Shown: positions 45,763 through 54,091 of the stretch, piece after piece
Layout of the letters: the number at the start of each line of letters is the position of its first letter
Position numbering within the stretch: position 1 is the first letter of the stretch
DNA from: Rhizorhabdus wittichii RW1
Lineage (GTDB): Bacteria; Pseudomonadota; Alphaproteobacteria; Sphingomonadales; Sphingomonadaceae
Assembly: GCA_000016765.1 (NCBI GenBank)
Contig: CP000699.1
Coordinates: 3,249,001 to 3,313,000, forward strand
Direction of reading: 5' to 3'
DNA: 64,000 bases
Notes under the pieces: model-generated
Database searches by the model: none
What the model saw: only the letters and a program-made list of their open reading frames with translations
Told to the model about the DNA's origin: nothing
Made by a program: the position numbers and the translations under genes

Positions 45763-46667
45763 TGCTGCCCTTCGCCCGGGTCACGATCATCGGGCTGGGC
45801 CTGATCGGCTCCTCGGTCGCGCGCGCGGTGCAGGCGCAGATGCCGACCGTGCGGCTGACCGGCCACGACGCCAGCCCCGAGGTGCGCGAACGCGCGCGCA
45901 GCATCGGCTTCTGCGACGACGTCACCGACACGGCCGGCGCGGCGGTGGTCGACGCCGATTTCGTCATCTTCTGCGTGCCGGTCGGCGCGATGGCGGCGGC
46001 GGCGGCGGAGATCGCCGAGGACCTGCCCGCCGACGCGATCGTCAGCGACGTCGGATCGTCGAAGGAAAGCGTGCTCGCGGCGCTGCGCGGCGCGCTGCCC
46101 GACGCCACGATCATCCCCGCCCATCCGGTCGCGGGCACCGAGAATAGCGGCCCCGACGCGGGCTTCGCGACGCTGTTCCAGGGGCGCTGGTGCATCGTCA
46201 CCCCGCCCGAGGGCGCCGATCCCACCGCGACCGAGCGGGTTGCCGAGTTCTGGCGGCGGCTGGGCGCCGACGTCGAGACGATGGACCCGCGCCACCATGA
46301 CCGGGTGCTCGCCGTCACCAGCCACCTGCCGCACCTGATCGCCTACACCATCGTCGGCACCGCGTCCGACATGGAGGAGGTGACGCAGAGCGAGGTGATC
46401 AAATTCTCGGCGGGCGGCTTCCGCGACTTCACCCGCATCGCCGCGTCCGACCCGACGATGTGGCGCGACGTGTTCCTCAACAACAAGGAAGCGGTGCTGG
46501 AGATGCTCCAGCGCTTCAGCGAGGACCTGACCGCGCTCCAGCGCGCGATCCGCTGGGGCGACGGCGACACGCTGTTCGACCTGTTCACCCGCACCCGCGC
46601 GATCCGCCGATCGATCATCGAGCAGGGCCAGGACGACGCCGCGCCGGACTTCGGCCGCGCCCACTGA
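45762..46667 (+). CDS. Prephenate/arogenate dehydrogenase family protein
   Basis: A 301-residue TyrA-type enzyme (cyclohexadienyl dehydrogenase) that oxidatively decarboxylates prephenate or arogenate in tyrosine synthesis. Motifs: IIGLGLIGSSVARAV (NAD loop), VGSSKESV, IPAHPVAGTENSGPDAG and TSHLPHLIAYTIV. No chorismate mutase or ACT domain. ATG overlaps the hisC stop. The hisC-tyrA order with divergent metX is common in alphaproteobacteria. Coenzyme and substrate preference are not decidable. Confidence 0.92.
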   Translation: MLPFARVTIIGLGLIGSSVARAVQAQMPTVRLTGHDASPEVRERARSIGFCDDVTDTAGAAVVDADFVIFCVPVGAMAAAAAEIAEDLPADAIVSDVGSSKESVLAALRGALPDATIIPAHPVAGTENSGPDAGFATLFQGRWCIVTPPEGADPTATERVAEFWRRLGADVETMDPRHHDRVLAVTSHLPHLIAYTIVGTASDMEEVTQSEVIKFSAGGFRDFTRIAASDPTMWRDVFLNNKEAVLEMLQRFSEDLTALQRAIRWGDGDTLFDLFTRTRAIRRSIIEQGQDDAAPDFGRAH

Positions 46668-46876
46668 CCGTCGCGGGGCGGCCGTCGCCGTCCCACTGTG
46701 GCAAATTTACCCGGCCGGCCGAATTGCGTCCGGAGCGGTTCATTCCCTGATTGTAACGATCGGCTCCCTTTACTAGGTGCGCCCGGCAACCGTCACGCTA
46801 GAAACGTGAAATTTCAACAGGTTGCTTAAACGAAGCCGCATCTCAAGCGGCGCGTACATTATAAGGGGTACTTATC

Positions 46877-47395
46877 TTGAAGATGATCAAAATCGCGGCC
46901 GTCGCCGCCGCCCTCGCCGCGACTCCGGCGTTCGCCGCCGACTTCGCCGGGCCCTATGTGGGTGGCGGCGTCACGCTCGACAACGTCCAGGGTTCGGGCG
47001 CGCTCGAAGGCGTCGGCTTCTCGGGCGTCGGCGCGACCGCGTTCGCCGGCTACAACCTGCCGGTCGGCGCTTCCACCTTCGCCGGCGTCGAGGCGAACAT
47101 CGACCTCAACACCGCCGATGCCGGCGGGATCGAGGCCAAGTGGGGCTGGGGCGTCGGCGCCCGTTTCGGCTACAAGCTGAACGACAGCACCGCGCTCTAT
47201 GCGCGTGCCGGCTATGCCCGCGGCAAGATCGAGGTGCTCGGTTCGAGCGGCTGGGGCGACGGCGTGCGCTACGGCGCGGGCCTCGAGACCCGCGTGACCG
47301 ACAGCGTGTCGCTGCGCGCCGAGTTCACCCAGACCAACTATGAATCGGACATCATCAACAACCAGGGCACCCTGGGCATCGTGTTCGGTTTCTGA
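46877..47395 (+). CDS. Outer membrane beta-barrel protein
   Basis: A 172-residue protein with signal peptide KMIKIAAVAAALAATPAFA, then eight or so alternating beta strands with Gly/aromatic pattern (GPYVGGGVTL, WGWGVGARFGYKL, LYARAGYARGK), ending in TLGIVFGF with the C-terminal Phe of outer-membrane barrels. It resembles small Opa/OmpA-barrel proteins. TTG at 46877 is eight bases from AAGGGGT and is preferred; ATG at 46883 is further. A strong terminator follows. A structural or surface role is inferred. Confidence 0.85.
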   Translation: MKMIKIAAVAAALAATPAFAADFAGPYVGGGVTLDNVQGSGALEGVGFSGVGATAFAGYNLPVGASTFAGVEANIDLNTADAGGIEAKWGWGVGARFGYKLNDSTALYARAGYARGKIEVLGSSGWGDGVRYGAGLETRVTDSVSLRAEFTQTNYESDIINNQGTLGIVFGF

Positions 47396-47404
47396 TCGAA
47401 ACGG

Positions 47405-47440
47405 GGAGGGCGCCGGGCGGGACCGGCGTCCTCCTTCCTT
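47405..47440 (+). terminator. Rho-independent terminator of the barrel protein gene
   Basis: Twelve-base stem GGAGGGCGCCGG / CCGGCGTCCTCC (one G-T pair), six-base loop, then TTCCTT. It starts nine bases after the stop codon. Confidence 0.75.
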
Positions 47441-47480
47441 CACGGCCCGGATGGCGACTATCCGAGGGAGCTTCCATTTC

Positions 47481-47573
47481 CGTCATTCCCGTGAAAACGG
47501 GAATCCTTGGACGGCGGCACATCCAGTCAAAAGCGTCCCGTATCCATGGATTCCCGTTTTCGCGGGAATGACG
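47481..47573. repeat. Family A repeat, two-arm copy of the IS110-target subtype
   Basis: CGTCATTCCCGTGAAAACGGG at the left and CCCGTTTTCGCGGGAATGACG at the right. The right arm contains GCGGGAATGACG, the same sequence that was split by the IS110 element at 8168/9342. It serves as the uninterrupted reference copy. Confidence 0.85.
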
Positions 47574-47677
47574 GGGGAGAGGCGGTTTCATCCTGTCTCC
47601 GGCAGTGGCCTGCGATCCTTTTCGGCATGACGTTCGTGCCACTAGGCTCCGACCGCCGACCACTCTAGGATGGGCGG

Positions 47678-48007
47678 ATGGCCTATCTCTACCTCGCCAT
47701 CGCGATCGTCGCCGAGGTGATCGGCACCACCGCGCTCAAGCTGTCCGACGGCTTCACCCGCCCGCTTGCCTCAGTCGTCACCGCGCTCGGCTATGGCATC
47801 GCCTTCTTCTGCCTGTCGCTCACCCTGCGGACGATGCCGACCGGGGTCGCCTATGCGATCTGGTCGGGCGTCGGACTGGTGCTGATCACCACCGTCGCCT
47901 GGCTGTTCCAGGGCCAGAAGCTCGACATCGCCGCGCTGATCGGCATGGCGCTGATCGTCGCCGGGGTGGCGGTGCTCAACCTCTTCTCGACCTCGATATC
48001 GTCCTGA
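47678..48007 (+). CDS. Small multidrug resistance (SMR) efflux protein
   Basis: A 109-residue protein with four membrane helices, EmrE/QacE type. The essential Glu is in helix 1 ([13 protein letters not shown], Glu13), and [13 protein letters not shown] carries the conserved Trp. Length is typical. It exchanges protons for quaternary ammonium or similar cations. It stands alone between the family A repeat and the convergent plsC. Sequence cannot separate EmrE-like from SugE/Gdx-like export with certainty, but the motif favours EmrE-like. Confidence 0.9.
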   Translation: MAYLYLAIAIVAEVIGTTALKLSDGFTRPLASVVTALGYGIAFFCLSLTLRTMPTGVAYAIWSGVGLVLITTVAWLFQGQKLDIAALIGMALIVAGVAVLNLFSTSISS

Positions 48008-48086
48008 GAGGGCTGTCTTGGAAATGCGCGGAAGAGCGCATTTCGAGGCGGTGCGGCCATGCGCCGACAGGCGCACTCCCGAACGC

Positions 48087-48776
48087 TCAGCGGTCGAGCA
48101 CGTTCATCGCGGCGTGGACCTGCGCCTCGATCTCGGCGCGGGGCAGGCCGGCGGGGAGGGGATCGCCCAGCCGGATGGTGATGATGCCGGGGCGCTTGAG
48201 GAAGCTGTTGCGCGGCCACAGCAGGCCGCTGTCGAGCGCGATCGGCACCACCGGCAGGTCGAGCGCCTTGTAGAGGCCGGCGAAGCCCGGCTGGAGCGGC
48301 GGTTGCTCGCCCGGCGCGACGCGGGTGCCTTCGGGGAAGATCAGGATCGAGCGGCCGCTGTCGCGCGCGGCGATCGCGGCGCGCATCATCCGGCGCAGCG
48401 CCTTGGCCGATCCCGCGCGATCGACCGGGATGACCCCCTCGCGCCGGGCGATCTGCCCGAACAGCGGGATGTCGGCCAGCTCGCGCTTCAGCACGGCGGC
48501 CGGATCGCCGACGACCAGCAGCAGCTCGAGCGTCTCGAACATCGACTGGTGCTTGGCGGCGTAGAGGTGCGGCCCCGGCGGCACATGGCCCTCGACCGAC
48601 GATCGGATGCCGAGGATCCAGCGCGCGCACCAGCGGTGGAAGCAGGCCCAGCGCAGCGCGTGCCGCCGCAGCGGCGCGTCGCCGAACGGGACGATCAGGA
48701 AGGCGCTCAGCACCGCGACCACGGTGCCGGCATAGAAGAGGATCGCGAACAGGGTCGAGCGCAGGACGGTCATCAT
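48087..48776 (-). CDS. plsC: 1-acyl-sn-glycerol-3-phosphate acyltransferase
   Basis: A 229-residue membrane-bound acyltransferase that makes phosphatidic acid. N-terminal helix (LFAILFYAGTVVAVLSAFLIV), active-site motif KHQSMFETLEL (His-x4-Glu in place of the usual His-x4-Asp) and FPEGTRVAPGE. Last gene of an ftsE-ftsX-ydcF-like-plsC run; its ATG overlaps the previous stop by four bases. The Glu variant is seen in other alphaproteobacterial PlsC-like proteins. Confidence 0.9.
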   Translation of the reverse strand: MMTVLRSTLFAILFYAGTVVAVLSAFLIVPFGDAPLRRHALRWACFHRWCARWILGIRSSVEGHVPPGPHLYAAKHQSMFETLELLLVVGDPAAVLKRELADIPLFGQIARREGVIPVDRAGSAKALRRMMRAAIAARDSGRSILIFPEGTRVAPGEQPPLQPGFAGLYKALDLPVVPIALDSGLLWPRNSFLKRPGIITIRLGDPLPAGLPRAEIEAQVHAAMNVLDR

Positions 48777-49306
48777 ATCCCGATCAGGGCGGCGACCCGC
48801 CGCAGCAGATATTTGTTGTACTCGCGGACCAGGTCGACGAGCCCGGGCTCGGTCGGCACCGCGTCGGCAACGATCTCCAGCTTGTCGCCGGTCGCGTTGC
48901 GCAGGTCGAAGCGCGCGCGCACCATGTGCCAGTCGGAGGTGACGAGGCGGATCGACCGGTAGCGCCGCCGCGCGATCCAGTCGGCCGCCTCCGCCGCGTT
49001 GGAGCGGGTGTCGACCGATTCATGGCCGAGGTCGACGCAGCATTCGACCAGCGCCATCGGCGCCTTGAACTGGGCGGCGAGCTCGTGCGGGCGGACCCGC
49101 CGGTCGGCGCCGGAGATCAGCAGCCGCTTCGCCCGCTTCGCCTCGAGCAGGCGGAGGCCGCGCTCGACCCGGCCGCGTCCGCCCGTCATCACGACGATGC
49201 CGTCGGTGGCGATCCCGTCGGGCGCGGGCTGCGGCAGGAACAGCGCGAAGGCCATGAAGCCCGCGATCCACAGCAGCAGGGCGGCCGCCGCCGCGCGGAC
49301 GATCAC
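48773..49306 (-). CDS. YdcF/ElyC-like DUF218 protein
   Basis: A 177-residue protein with one N-terminal membrane anchor (AAAAALLLWIAGFMAFALFL) followed by a DUF218 domain: IVVMTGGRGRVERGLRLLEA, LLISGADRR, ESVDTRSNAAEAADWI and LVTSDWHMVRARFDLR. Members act in envelope and peptidoglycan metabolism (ElyC) or are unknown. GTG start overlaps the ftsX stop (GTGA). Context with ftsEX suggests a cell-wall role. Confidence 0.88.
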   Translation of the reverse strand: MIVRAAAAALLLWIAGFMAFALFLPQPAPDGIATDGIVVMTGGRGRVERGLRLLEAKRAKRLLISGADRRVRPHELAAQFKAPMALVECCVDLGHESVDTRSNAAEAADWIARRRYRSIRLVTSDWHMVRARFDLRNATGDKLEIVADAVPTEPGLVDLVREYNKYLLRRVAALIGI

Positions 49307-50214
49307 AGCCGCCGCCGGAGCGCGAGGATGATCGTCGCGCGCGCCGCCAGCGTCGCGAGCAGCGTGCCGGCAAGCGGCAGCAGCGCGAGGATGGCCCAGG
49401 CGACGAGCGGCAGGTCGACCGATCCGATCAGGTCCGACCCCACCCGCGCGATGCGATCGCCGACCGCGAAGATCACCAGCGAGGCGAGCAGCAGCCCGAC
49501 CATCCCGCCGAACAGCGCGTCGGTGGCGATGCGCCGCTGGAAGAGCTGGGCGATCTGCGCGTCGGTCGAGCCGAGATGGTGCATCACGTCGATCGTCGCC
49601 TGGTGGGTGTTGAGCGCCGACCGCGCGGCGAGCACGACGGTGAACGCCGCCGCCGCCGCCATCAGCAGGACCAGCACCGCCGCCAGCCAGCGCAGCGAGG
49701 CGATCAGCCCGGCGAGCGGCGCCAGCCATTGCGCATGGTCGTCGATCCGCGCGCGCGGCCCGAGCGCGAGCACCGCCGCCTCGGCCGCCTGCTGTGCGCC
49801 CACGGCGCCGGGGACGAAGGCGACGTCGATCATCGCCGGCACCGGCAGGTCGTTGTCGGCGAGGCCCGCGCCCAGCCAGGGGCGCAGCAGATCGGTGATC
49901 TCGCCGTCGCTGATCCGGCGCACGGTGGCGACGCCCGGCTGGCTGCCCAGCGCCCTGACGATGCGGTCGGCGGTGGCGTCGCGCCGCGCCTGGTCGGCAT
50001 CGACGACCTGGACGGTGATCTGCCCCGACAGGTGCGAATCGAGCCCGCGCGCCGCAAAGCCCAGCGCCAGCCCGGCGGCGGCGGCGAGCACCATCAGGAA
50101 CATCATGATCGCGATCACCCAGGGCATCGGCCCCGACAGCCAGCCCTCGGGCAGCAGCCGTCGGCCCGCCGCGCTGGTCAGCCAGTTGCCCGATCCCGTC
50201 CCGAACAGCGCCAT
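49303..50214 (-). CDS. ftsX: Cell division protein FtsX
   Basis: A 303-residue ABC permease-like protein with four membrane helices: one near residues 32-52, a large periplasmic domain, then three in the C-terminal half. It works with FtsE to activate peptidoglycan hydrolases at the division site. [23 protein letters not shown] is the typical permease block. ATG overlaps the ftsE stop by one base. Confidence 0.9.
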   Translation of the reverse strand: MALFGTGSGNWLTSAAGRRLLPEGWLSGPMPWVIAIMMFLMVLAAAAGLALGFAARGLDSHLSGQITVQVVDADQARRDATADRIVRALGSQPGVATVRRISDGEITDLLRPWLGAGLADNDLPVPAMIDVAFVPGAVGAQQAAEAAVLALGPRARIDDHAQWLAPLAGLIASLRWLAAVLVLLMAAAAAFTVVLAARSALNTHQATIDVMHHLGSTDAQIAQLFQRRIATDALFGGMVGLLLASLVIFAVGDRIARVGSDLIGSVDLPLVAWAILALLPLAGTLLATLAARATIILALRRRL

Positions 50215-50921
50215 CAGCGCGCTCCCCCGGGAGCTTCGAGCTTCCCATTGTCGAGCCTGCCACTATCCAGCCGGATCGTCTGGGCGTGGTGGACGCGCGG
50301 GATCAGGTGGAGGTCGTGGGTCGCGACCAGGATCGTCGTGCCGAGCTTGTTGAGCGCCTCGAACAGATAGAGCAGTCGTCCCGCCATGTCGGGATCGACA
50401 TTGCCGGTCGGCTCGTCGGCGACGAGGATCTCGGGCCGGCCGATCACCGCGCGGGCGATCGCGACGCGCTGCTGCTCGCCGCCCGACAGGGTGGCGGGGC
50501 GGGCATAGGCGCGGCCCGACAGGCCGACCCATTCGAGCATCTCGCGCACCGGCGTGTCGATGTCGGCCTCGGCGACGCCGTTCACGCGCAGCGGCAGGGC
50601 GATATTCTCATAGGCCGACAGATGCGGGATCAGGCGGAAGTCCTGGAAGACGGTGCCGATGCGGCGGCGGAAGCCGGGCATGCGCGCGCGCGGCAGGGTG
50701 ACGACGTCCTCCCCGAACATGCGGATCAGCCCCCGGCTCGGCCGCTGCGCCAGGTAGATCAGGCGGAGCAGCGAGCTCTTGCCCGCGCCCGACGGCCCGG
50801 TCAGGAAGTAGAAGGCGCCCGCCGCCAGCCCGAAGCTGAGGTCGCTCAGCGTCTCGGCGCCCGACCCGTAGCGCAGGCCGACATTCTCGAACTGGACGAT
50901 GTTGGCGGCCCCCGGCCTCAT
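50214..50921 (-). CDS. ftsE: Cell division ATP-binding protein FtsE
   Basis: A 235-residue ABC ATPase. Walker [15 protein letters not shown]-loop [22 protein letters not shown] (the FtsE-typical form), signature [14 protein letters not shown], Walker [15 protein letters not shown] and switch His in VATHDLHLI. The start [14 protein letters not shown] was chosen after AGGCGG; the frame continues upstream. Divergent from the zinc-ribbon protein gene. Confidence 0.95.
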   Translation of the reverse strand: MRPGAANIVQFENVGLRYGSGAETLSDLSFGLAAGAFYFLTGPSGAGKSSLLRLIYLAQRPSRGLIRMFGEDVVTLPRARMPGFRRRIGTVFQDFRLIPHLSAYENIALPLRVNGVAEADIDTPVREMLEWVGLSGRAYARPATLSGGEQQRVAIARAVIGRPEILVADEPTGNVDPDMAGRLLYLFEALNKLGTTILVATHDLHLIPRVHHAQTIRLDSGRLDNGKLEAPGGAR

Positions 50922-51032
50922 CCGCCTAGCCTCACTCGATCGACGCCTCGCACATGCCGCGAGCCATGGCACAGCATCGCCCCTCCCGCAAATGCTTGCA
51001 GCCGGAGTCATGTCAGGGTTAGGGAGGTGGGC

Positions 51033-51791
51033 GTGATACTCATCTGCCCCGCCTGCCAGACCCGCTATCTCGTTCCCGACGCGTCGATCGGCGCGACCGG
51101 ACGGCAGGTGCGCTGCGCCAGCTGCCGCCATAGCTGGTTCCAGGGCCCGCCCGAGCCCGCCGCTCCCGACGCCGTGCAGGCCGCGCCGCCGCCCGCGCCG
51201 CCGCCGCAGTCGACCATCGTCGAGCCGGTGCCGCCGCCCGCGACCGCCGACAGCGAGCAGCCCGAGGCCGAGGTCCAGGCGCGCTACGACGGCCCGCGGG
51301 AGGTCGCCCCGATCCACGACCGTCCGATCCACGACCAGGTGCCCGCGCTCGCCGGCCGGCCGCGCCGCAACACCGCGAAGCTGCTGACCATCGTCGCGGC
51401 GATCGTCGCGCTGGTGCTGGTGGCGGCGATCGGCGCGGTCGTCGCGGTCGGGCCCGACAAGCTGGCCGAGCGGCTGGGCCTCGTCCCCGCGCCGGTGCCG
51501 CTGCTGATCGAGATGACCGGCAAGCCCGAGCGGCGCGAAACGGCGAGCGGCAACGAACTGCTGGCGGTGACCGGCAAGATCGTCAACCCGACCGACCAGC
51601 CCCAGCCGGTCCGCGACATCCGCGCCGAGCTGCGCGACACGCAGGGCCGCACCGTCTACAGCTGGACGATCACCCGCCCGGTGCCGATGCTGGTTCCCGG
51701 CGGATCGGCCGAGTTCGACAGCGCCGCCGTCGACATCCCGCGCGGCGCGAAGAACCTGCATCTGAGCTTCATCGGCCCGACCGGGAGCTAG
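51033..51791 (+). CDS. MJ0042-type zinc-ribbon membrane protein
   Basis: A 252-residue protein. N-terminal zinc ribbon with [20 protein letters not shown] followed by RCASCRHSW (two CxxC pairs), a Pro-rich linker (about 50-75), one membrane helix (about 113-135) and a C-terminal DUF3426-like domain. GTG start at 51033 follows AGGGAGGTGGGC; GTG at 51027 would overlap that Shine-Dalgarno. Divergent from ftsE. Function unknown. Confidence 0.85.
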   Translation: MILICPACQTRYLVPDASIGATGRQVRCASCRHSWFQGPPEPAAPDAVQAAPPPAPPPQSTIVEPVPPPATADSEQPEAEVQARYDGPREVAPIHDRPIHDQVPALAGRPRRNTAKLLTIVAAIVALVLVAAIGAVVAVGPDKLAERLGLVPAPVPLLIEMTGKPERRETASGNELLAVTGKIVNPTDQPQPVRDIRAELRDTQGRTVYSWTITRPVPMLVPGGSAEFDSAAVDIPRGAKNLHLSFIGPTGS

Positions 51792-51840
51792 ACCGCGTCG
51801 GGGAGCGGGCGGGATCGATCTCCGCCCCCAAGCATGCGCC

Positions 51841-52014
51841 CGTCATGCCTGCGGAGGCAGGCATCCACGTCTGTCGCCTTCTCAGATGCCATCTGGCTGA
51901 TGAGAGACATGGGCCCCTGCCTGCGCAGGGGCGACGGTTGATGGTTATCGCCCTTCCTTTCTTTTCCCTGCCGGGGAACAAGGCAGCGAGATTCCAGCTT
52001 TCGCTGGAATGACG
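51841..52014. repeat. Compound family A repeat, three arms
   Basis: CGTCATGCCTGCGGAGGCAGG, an inverted arm CCCCTGCCTGCGCAGGGGCGACGG (about 51911-51936), then a further arm of another subtype, GATTCCAGCTTTCGCTGGAAT with GACG, at 51988-52014. The last arm lies 24 bases upstream of the phosphofructokinase ATG. Confidence 0.75.
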
Positions 52015-52037
52015 AAGCAAAACGGGAAGGAGACGAC

Positions 52038-53138
52038 ATGCGCATCGGCGTGCTGACCGGCGGCGGCGACGTTCCGGGGCTCAATCCCTGCATCCGGTCG
52101 ATCGCGCTGTCGGCGCTCGATCGCGGCTGGGAGGTGATCGGCTTCAGGCGCGGCTGGCAGGGCTTCCTCGAGATCGACCCCGCCGAGCGGGAGAGCGTCG
52201 CCGCGCACAGCATCGTGCTCGACCGCGAGGCGGTGCGCGGGATCGACCGGGTCGGCGGGACGATGCTCCACACCTCGCGCACCGACCCGCGCACCGTGGC
52301 CGGCGGCGACCGCACCGGCCATGTGCTCATGGTGCTCGACGCGCTCGGCGTCGACGCGCTGATCACGCTGGGCGGCGACGGGACGCTGCGCTTCTCGGCG
52401 CATCTGTCGGCGCAGGGCTTCCCGGTCGTCTCGATCCCCAAGACGATGGACAACGACGTGTTCGGGACCGACTATTGCATCGGCTTCTCGACCGCGATCA
52501 CCCGATCGGTCGACGCGATCAACGCGCTGCGCACCACCGCCGAGAGCCATGAGCGGATCGCGATCGTCGAGCTGTTCGGGCGGCGCAGCGGGGAGACGGC
52601 GCTGCTCGCCGGCTTCCTGGCGCAGGTCGACCGCACCGTGATCGCCGAGGTGCCGGCCGATCCCGACGTGCTGCTGCCGCTGCTCGCCGCCGATCGCCGC
52701 AGCCGGCCCGGCGCCTATGCGATGTGCGTGATCTCGGAAGGGGCGAAGCTGGCGGGCGACGAGGCGGAGGACGGCGATCGGCGGCTGTCGGCGACGCGGC
52801 GCAGCGAGACGGCGGTCAGCCGGCGGCTGGCGCTGCTGATCGAGCAGCGGGCGAAGGAGGGGACGATCGTCCAGCAGCTCGCCTATCTGATGCGATCGGG
52901 CGATCCCGACGCGCTCGACCGGATGGTCGGCTTCGCCTTCGGCGGCCTCGCCGTCCAGAAGATCGAGGCGGGCGAGACGGGCCGGATGCTGGCGCTGCGC
53001 GACGGCAATTACTGTCATGTGCCGATCGACACGCTGCTCGGCGGCACCAAGACGGTCGACGTCGACAGGCTCTACGATCGCGCGCGCTACCGGCCGAAGC
53101 TCACCCATGTCGAGGGCATGCCGATGTTCCTCTATTGA
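52038..53138 (+). CDS. 6-phosphofructokinase family protein
   Basis: A 366-residue enzyme that phosphorylates fructose 6-phosphate. Motifs: TGGGDVPGLNPCIRS (residues 6-20), LGGDGTLRFSAHL, PKTMDNDVFGTDYCIGFSTA (catalytic Asp retained, Met replacing the usual Ile of TID) and VELFGRRSGETALLAG. GGDG (Gly) favours ATP over pyrophosphate, but PK in PKTMDND is the Lys usual in pyrophosphate-dependent enzymes; such mixed enzymes are known to use ATP. AACGGGAAGGAGACGAC precedes the ATG. Confidence 0.9.
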   Translation: MRIGVLTGGGDVPGLNPCIRSIALSALDRGWEVIGFRRGWQGFLEIDPAERESVAAHSIVLDREAVRGIDRVGGTMLHTSRTDPRTVAGGDRTGHVLMVLDALGVDALITLGGDGTLRFSAHLSAQGFPVVSIPKTMDNDVFGTDYCIGFSTAITRSVDAINALRTTAESHERIAIVELFGRRSGETALLAGFLAQVDRTVIAEVPADPDVLLPLLAADRRSRPGAYAMCVISEGAKLAGDEAEDGDRRLSATRRSETAVSRRLALLIEQRAKEGTIVQQLAYLMRSGDPDALDRMVGFAFGGLAVQKIEAGETGRMLALRDGNYCHVPIDTLLGGTKTVDVDRLYDRARYRPKLTHVEGMPMFLY

Positions 53139-53177
53139 GGGCGCGGGACGGCGGACAAGATTTATCGCGATAGCCCA

Positions 53178-53206
53178 TTGCGCCCCGCCGAACCCTTTGC
53201 TAGTGG
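53178..53206 (+). promoter_or_regulatory. Candidate tRNA-Leu promoter
   Basis: TTGCGC, 17 bases, TAGTGG, ending 46 bases before the tRNA. The stretch CCCTTTGCTAG resembles CCCTTTACTAG upstream of the barrel protein gene (46766-46776). Confidence 0.35.
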
Positions 53207-53251
53207 CGCGGGCCTGCCAGCATCCCGGCCATCCGGGATTCTCCTCGGTGT

Positions 53252-53338
53252 GCGGTCGTGGCGGAACTGGTAGACGCGCAACGTTGAGGTCGTTGTGGCC
53301 GAAAGGCCGTGGAAGTTCGAGTCTTCTCGACCGCACCA
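53252..53338 (+). tRNA. tRNA-Leu (anticodon GAG)
   Basis: An 87-base cloverleaf with CCA encoded. Acceptor GCGGTCG / CGACCGC, D arm around GGCGGAACTGGTAGACGC, anticodon stem-loop CAACG-TTGAGGT-CGTTG (anticodon GAG), long class II variable arm GTGGCCGAAAGGCCGT, T arm GAAGTTCGAGTCTTC. Reads CUU/CUC codons. Confidence 0.95.
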
Positions 53339-53670
53339 CCCAGTCTGAAATCGCTGAGTCAAAGAGTTTCCGCTTCGGCGGGACTCTTCATTCTCGCGCA
53401 GTTCCGCGGGGTTTTGGGGACGCGGCGGACAGCGTTGGGTCGAGAGACGCTGAGCTGCTTATCTCGCGCGGCTGGTCTGGGTGATGGGCGGCCCGGTGAT
53501 CTCGCTGGTTCGGCTGGGCTATCTCTTCATCTTTGATCGCCCCGACCGATCGTGGGATCATGTCGGTTGTGCACCTGGCGTGGTGGCTGGTGGACTATTC
53601 TGCCGCTTCAACGTCTGGGGCTTTGCTCGATTGCTCGATGCCGGGCTCCTCGAAGGTCCTGTTCGAGCTT
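53339..53670. other. 332-base gene-free interval after tRNA-Leu
   Basis: Contains a terminator-like hairpin (53363-53387) just after the tRNA. The remainder has several short overlapping frames but none with a ribosome binding site or recognisable product. No second copy of the tRNA 3' end is seen. Confidence 0.5.
53363..53390 (+). terminator. Terminator-like hairpin after tRNA-Leu
   Basis: AGAGTTTCCGC-TTCG-GCGGGACTCT forms about ten pairs with one bulged T and a TTCG loop, followed by TCATTCTC. The T tract is weak. Confidence 0.5.
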
Positions 53671-54063
53671 TCATTCTCGGCCGAGCGTCTTCACTGCCGA
53701 CCAGGCAAACAGACGCGGATCGCCGTCGCGGTAGATCGCGGTGTAGTCGAGCCGGTTGAGCAGCAGGCCGGTGGTGCGCATGACCTCGACGTCGATCTGG
53801 CCGAATATGGCGGTGAAGCCGGGCTGCGGCGATACCGTCCGGCCGATCAGGCCGACGGCGCGATAATCCCGTTCGCCGCTGGTGATCTTGCGGAGGAACT
53901 CCGCCTTGTCCTCCACCATGCCATTGGCGTGGGTGTAGTGGAGGTCGTCGGCCAGCACCGCGTCCAGCTCGGCGATATCGCTGGCCGCCATCGCCCGGAA
54001 GCGGCGATCCTCCATGGCCAGCGCCTGCGCCGCGAAATCCTGTGCCATCGGGTCGTTCCTCAT
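53671..54063 (-). CDS. SnoaL-like/DUF4440 (NTF2-fold) protein
   Basis: A 130-residue protein with the NTF2-like cone fold pattern: ALAMEDRRFRAMAASDIAELDAVLADDLHYTHANGMVEDKAEFLRKI is a typical DUF4440 start. Members act as small isomerases, dehydratases or hydrolases, or bind ligands. It is the last gene of the catabolic operon, 28 bases after ALDH. A second ATG at codon 6 is possible. The role in the pathway is unknown. Confidence 0.8.
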   Translation of the reverse strand: MRNDPMAQDFAAQALAMEDRRFRAMAASDIAELDAVLADDLHYTHANGMVEDKAEFLRKITSGERDYRAVGLIGRTVSPQPGFTAIFGQIDVEVMRTTGLLLNRLDYTAIYRDGDPRLFAWSAVKTLGRE

Positions 54064-54091
54064 GCCTTGAAGGGGATCGCGAAGACGCCGC

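Noticed and set aside
53481..53759. Short plus-strand frames after tRNA-Leu
   Set aside because: No ribosome binding site, overlapping alternatives in several frames, and partly antisense to the SnoaL-like gene.
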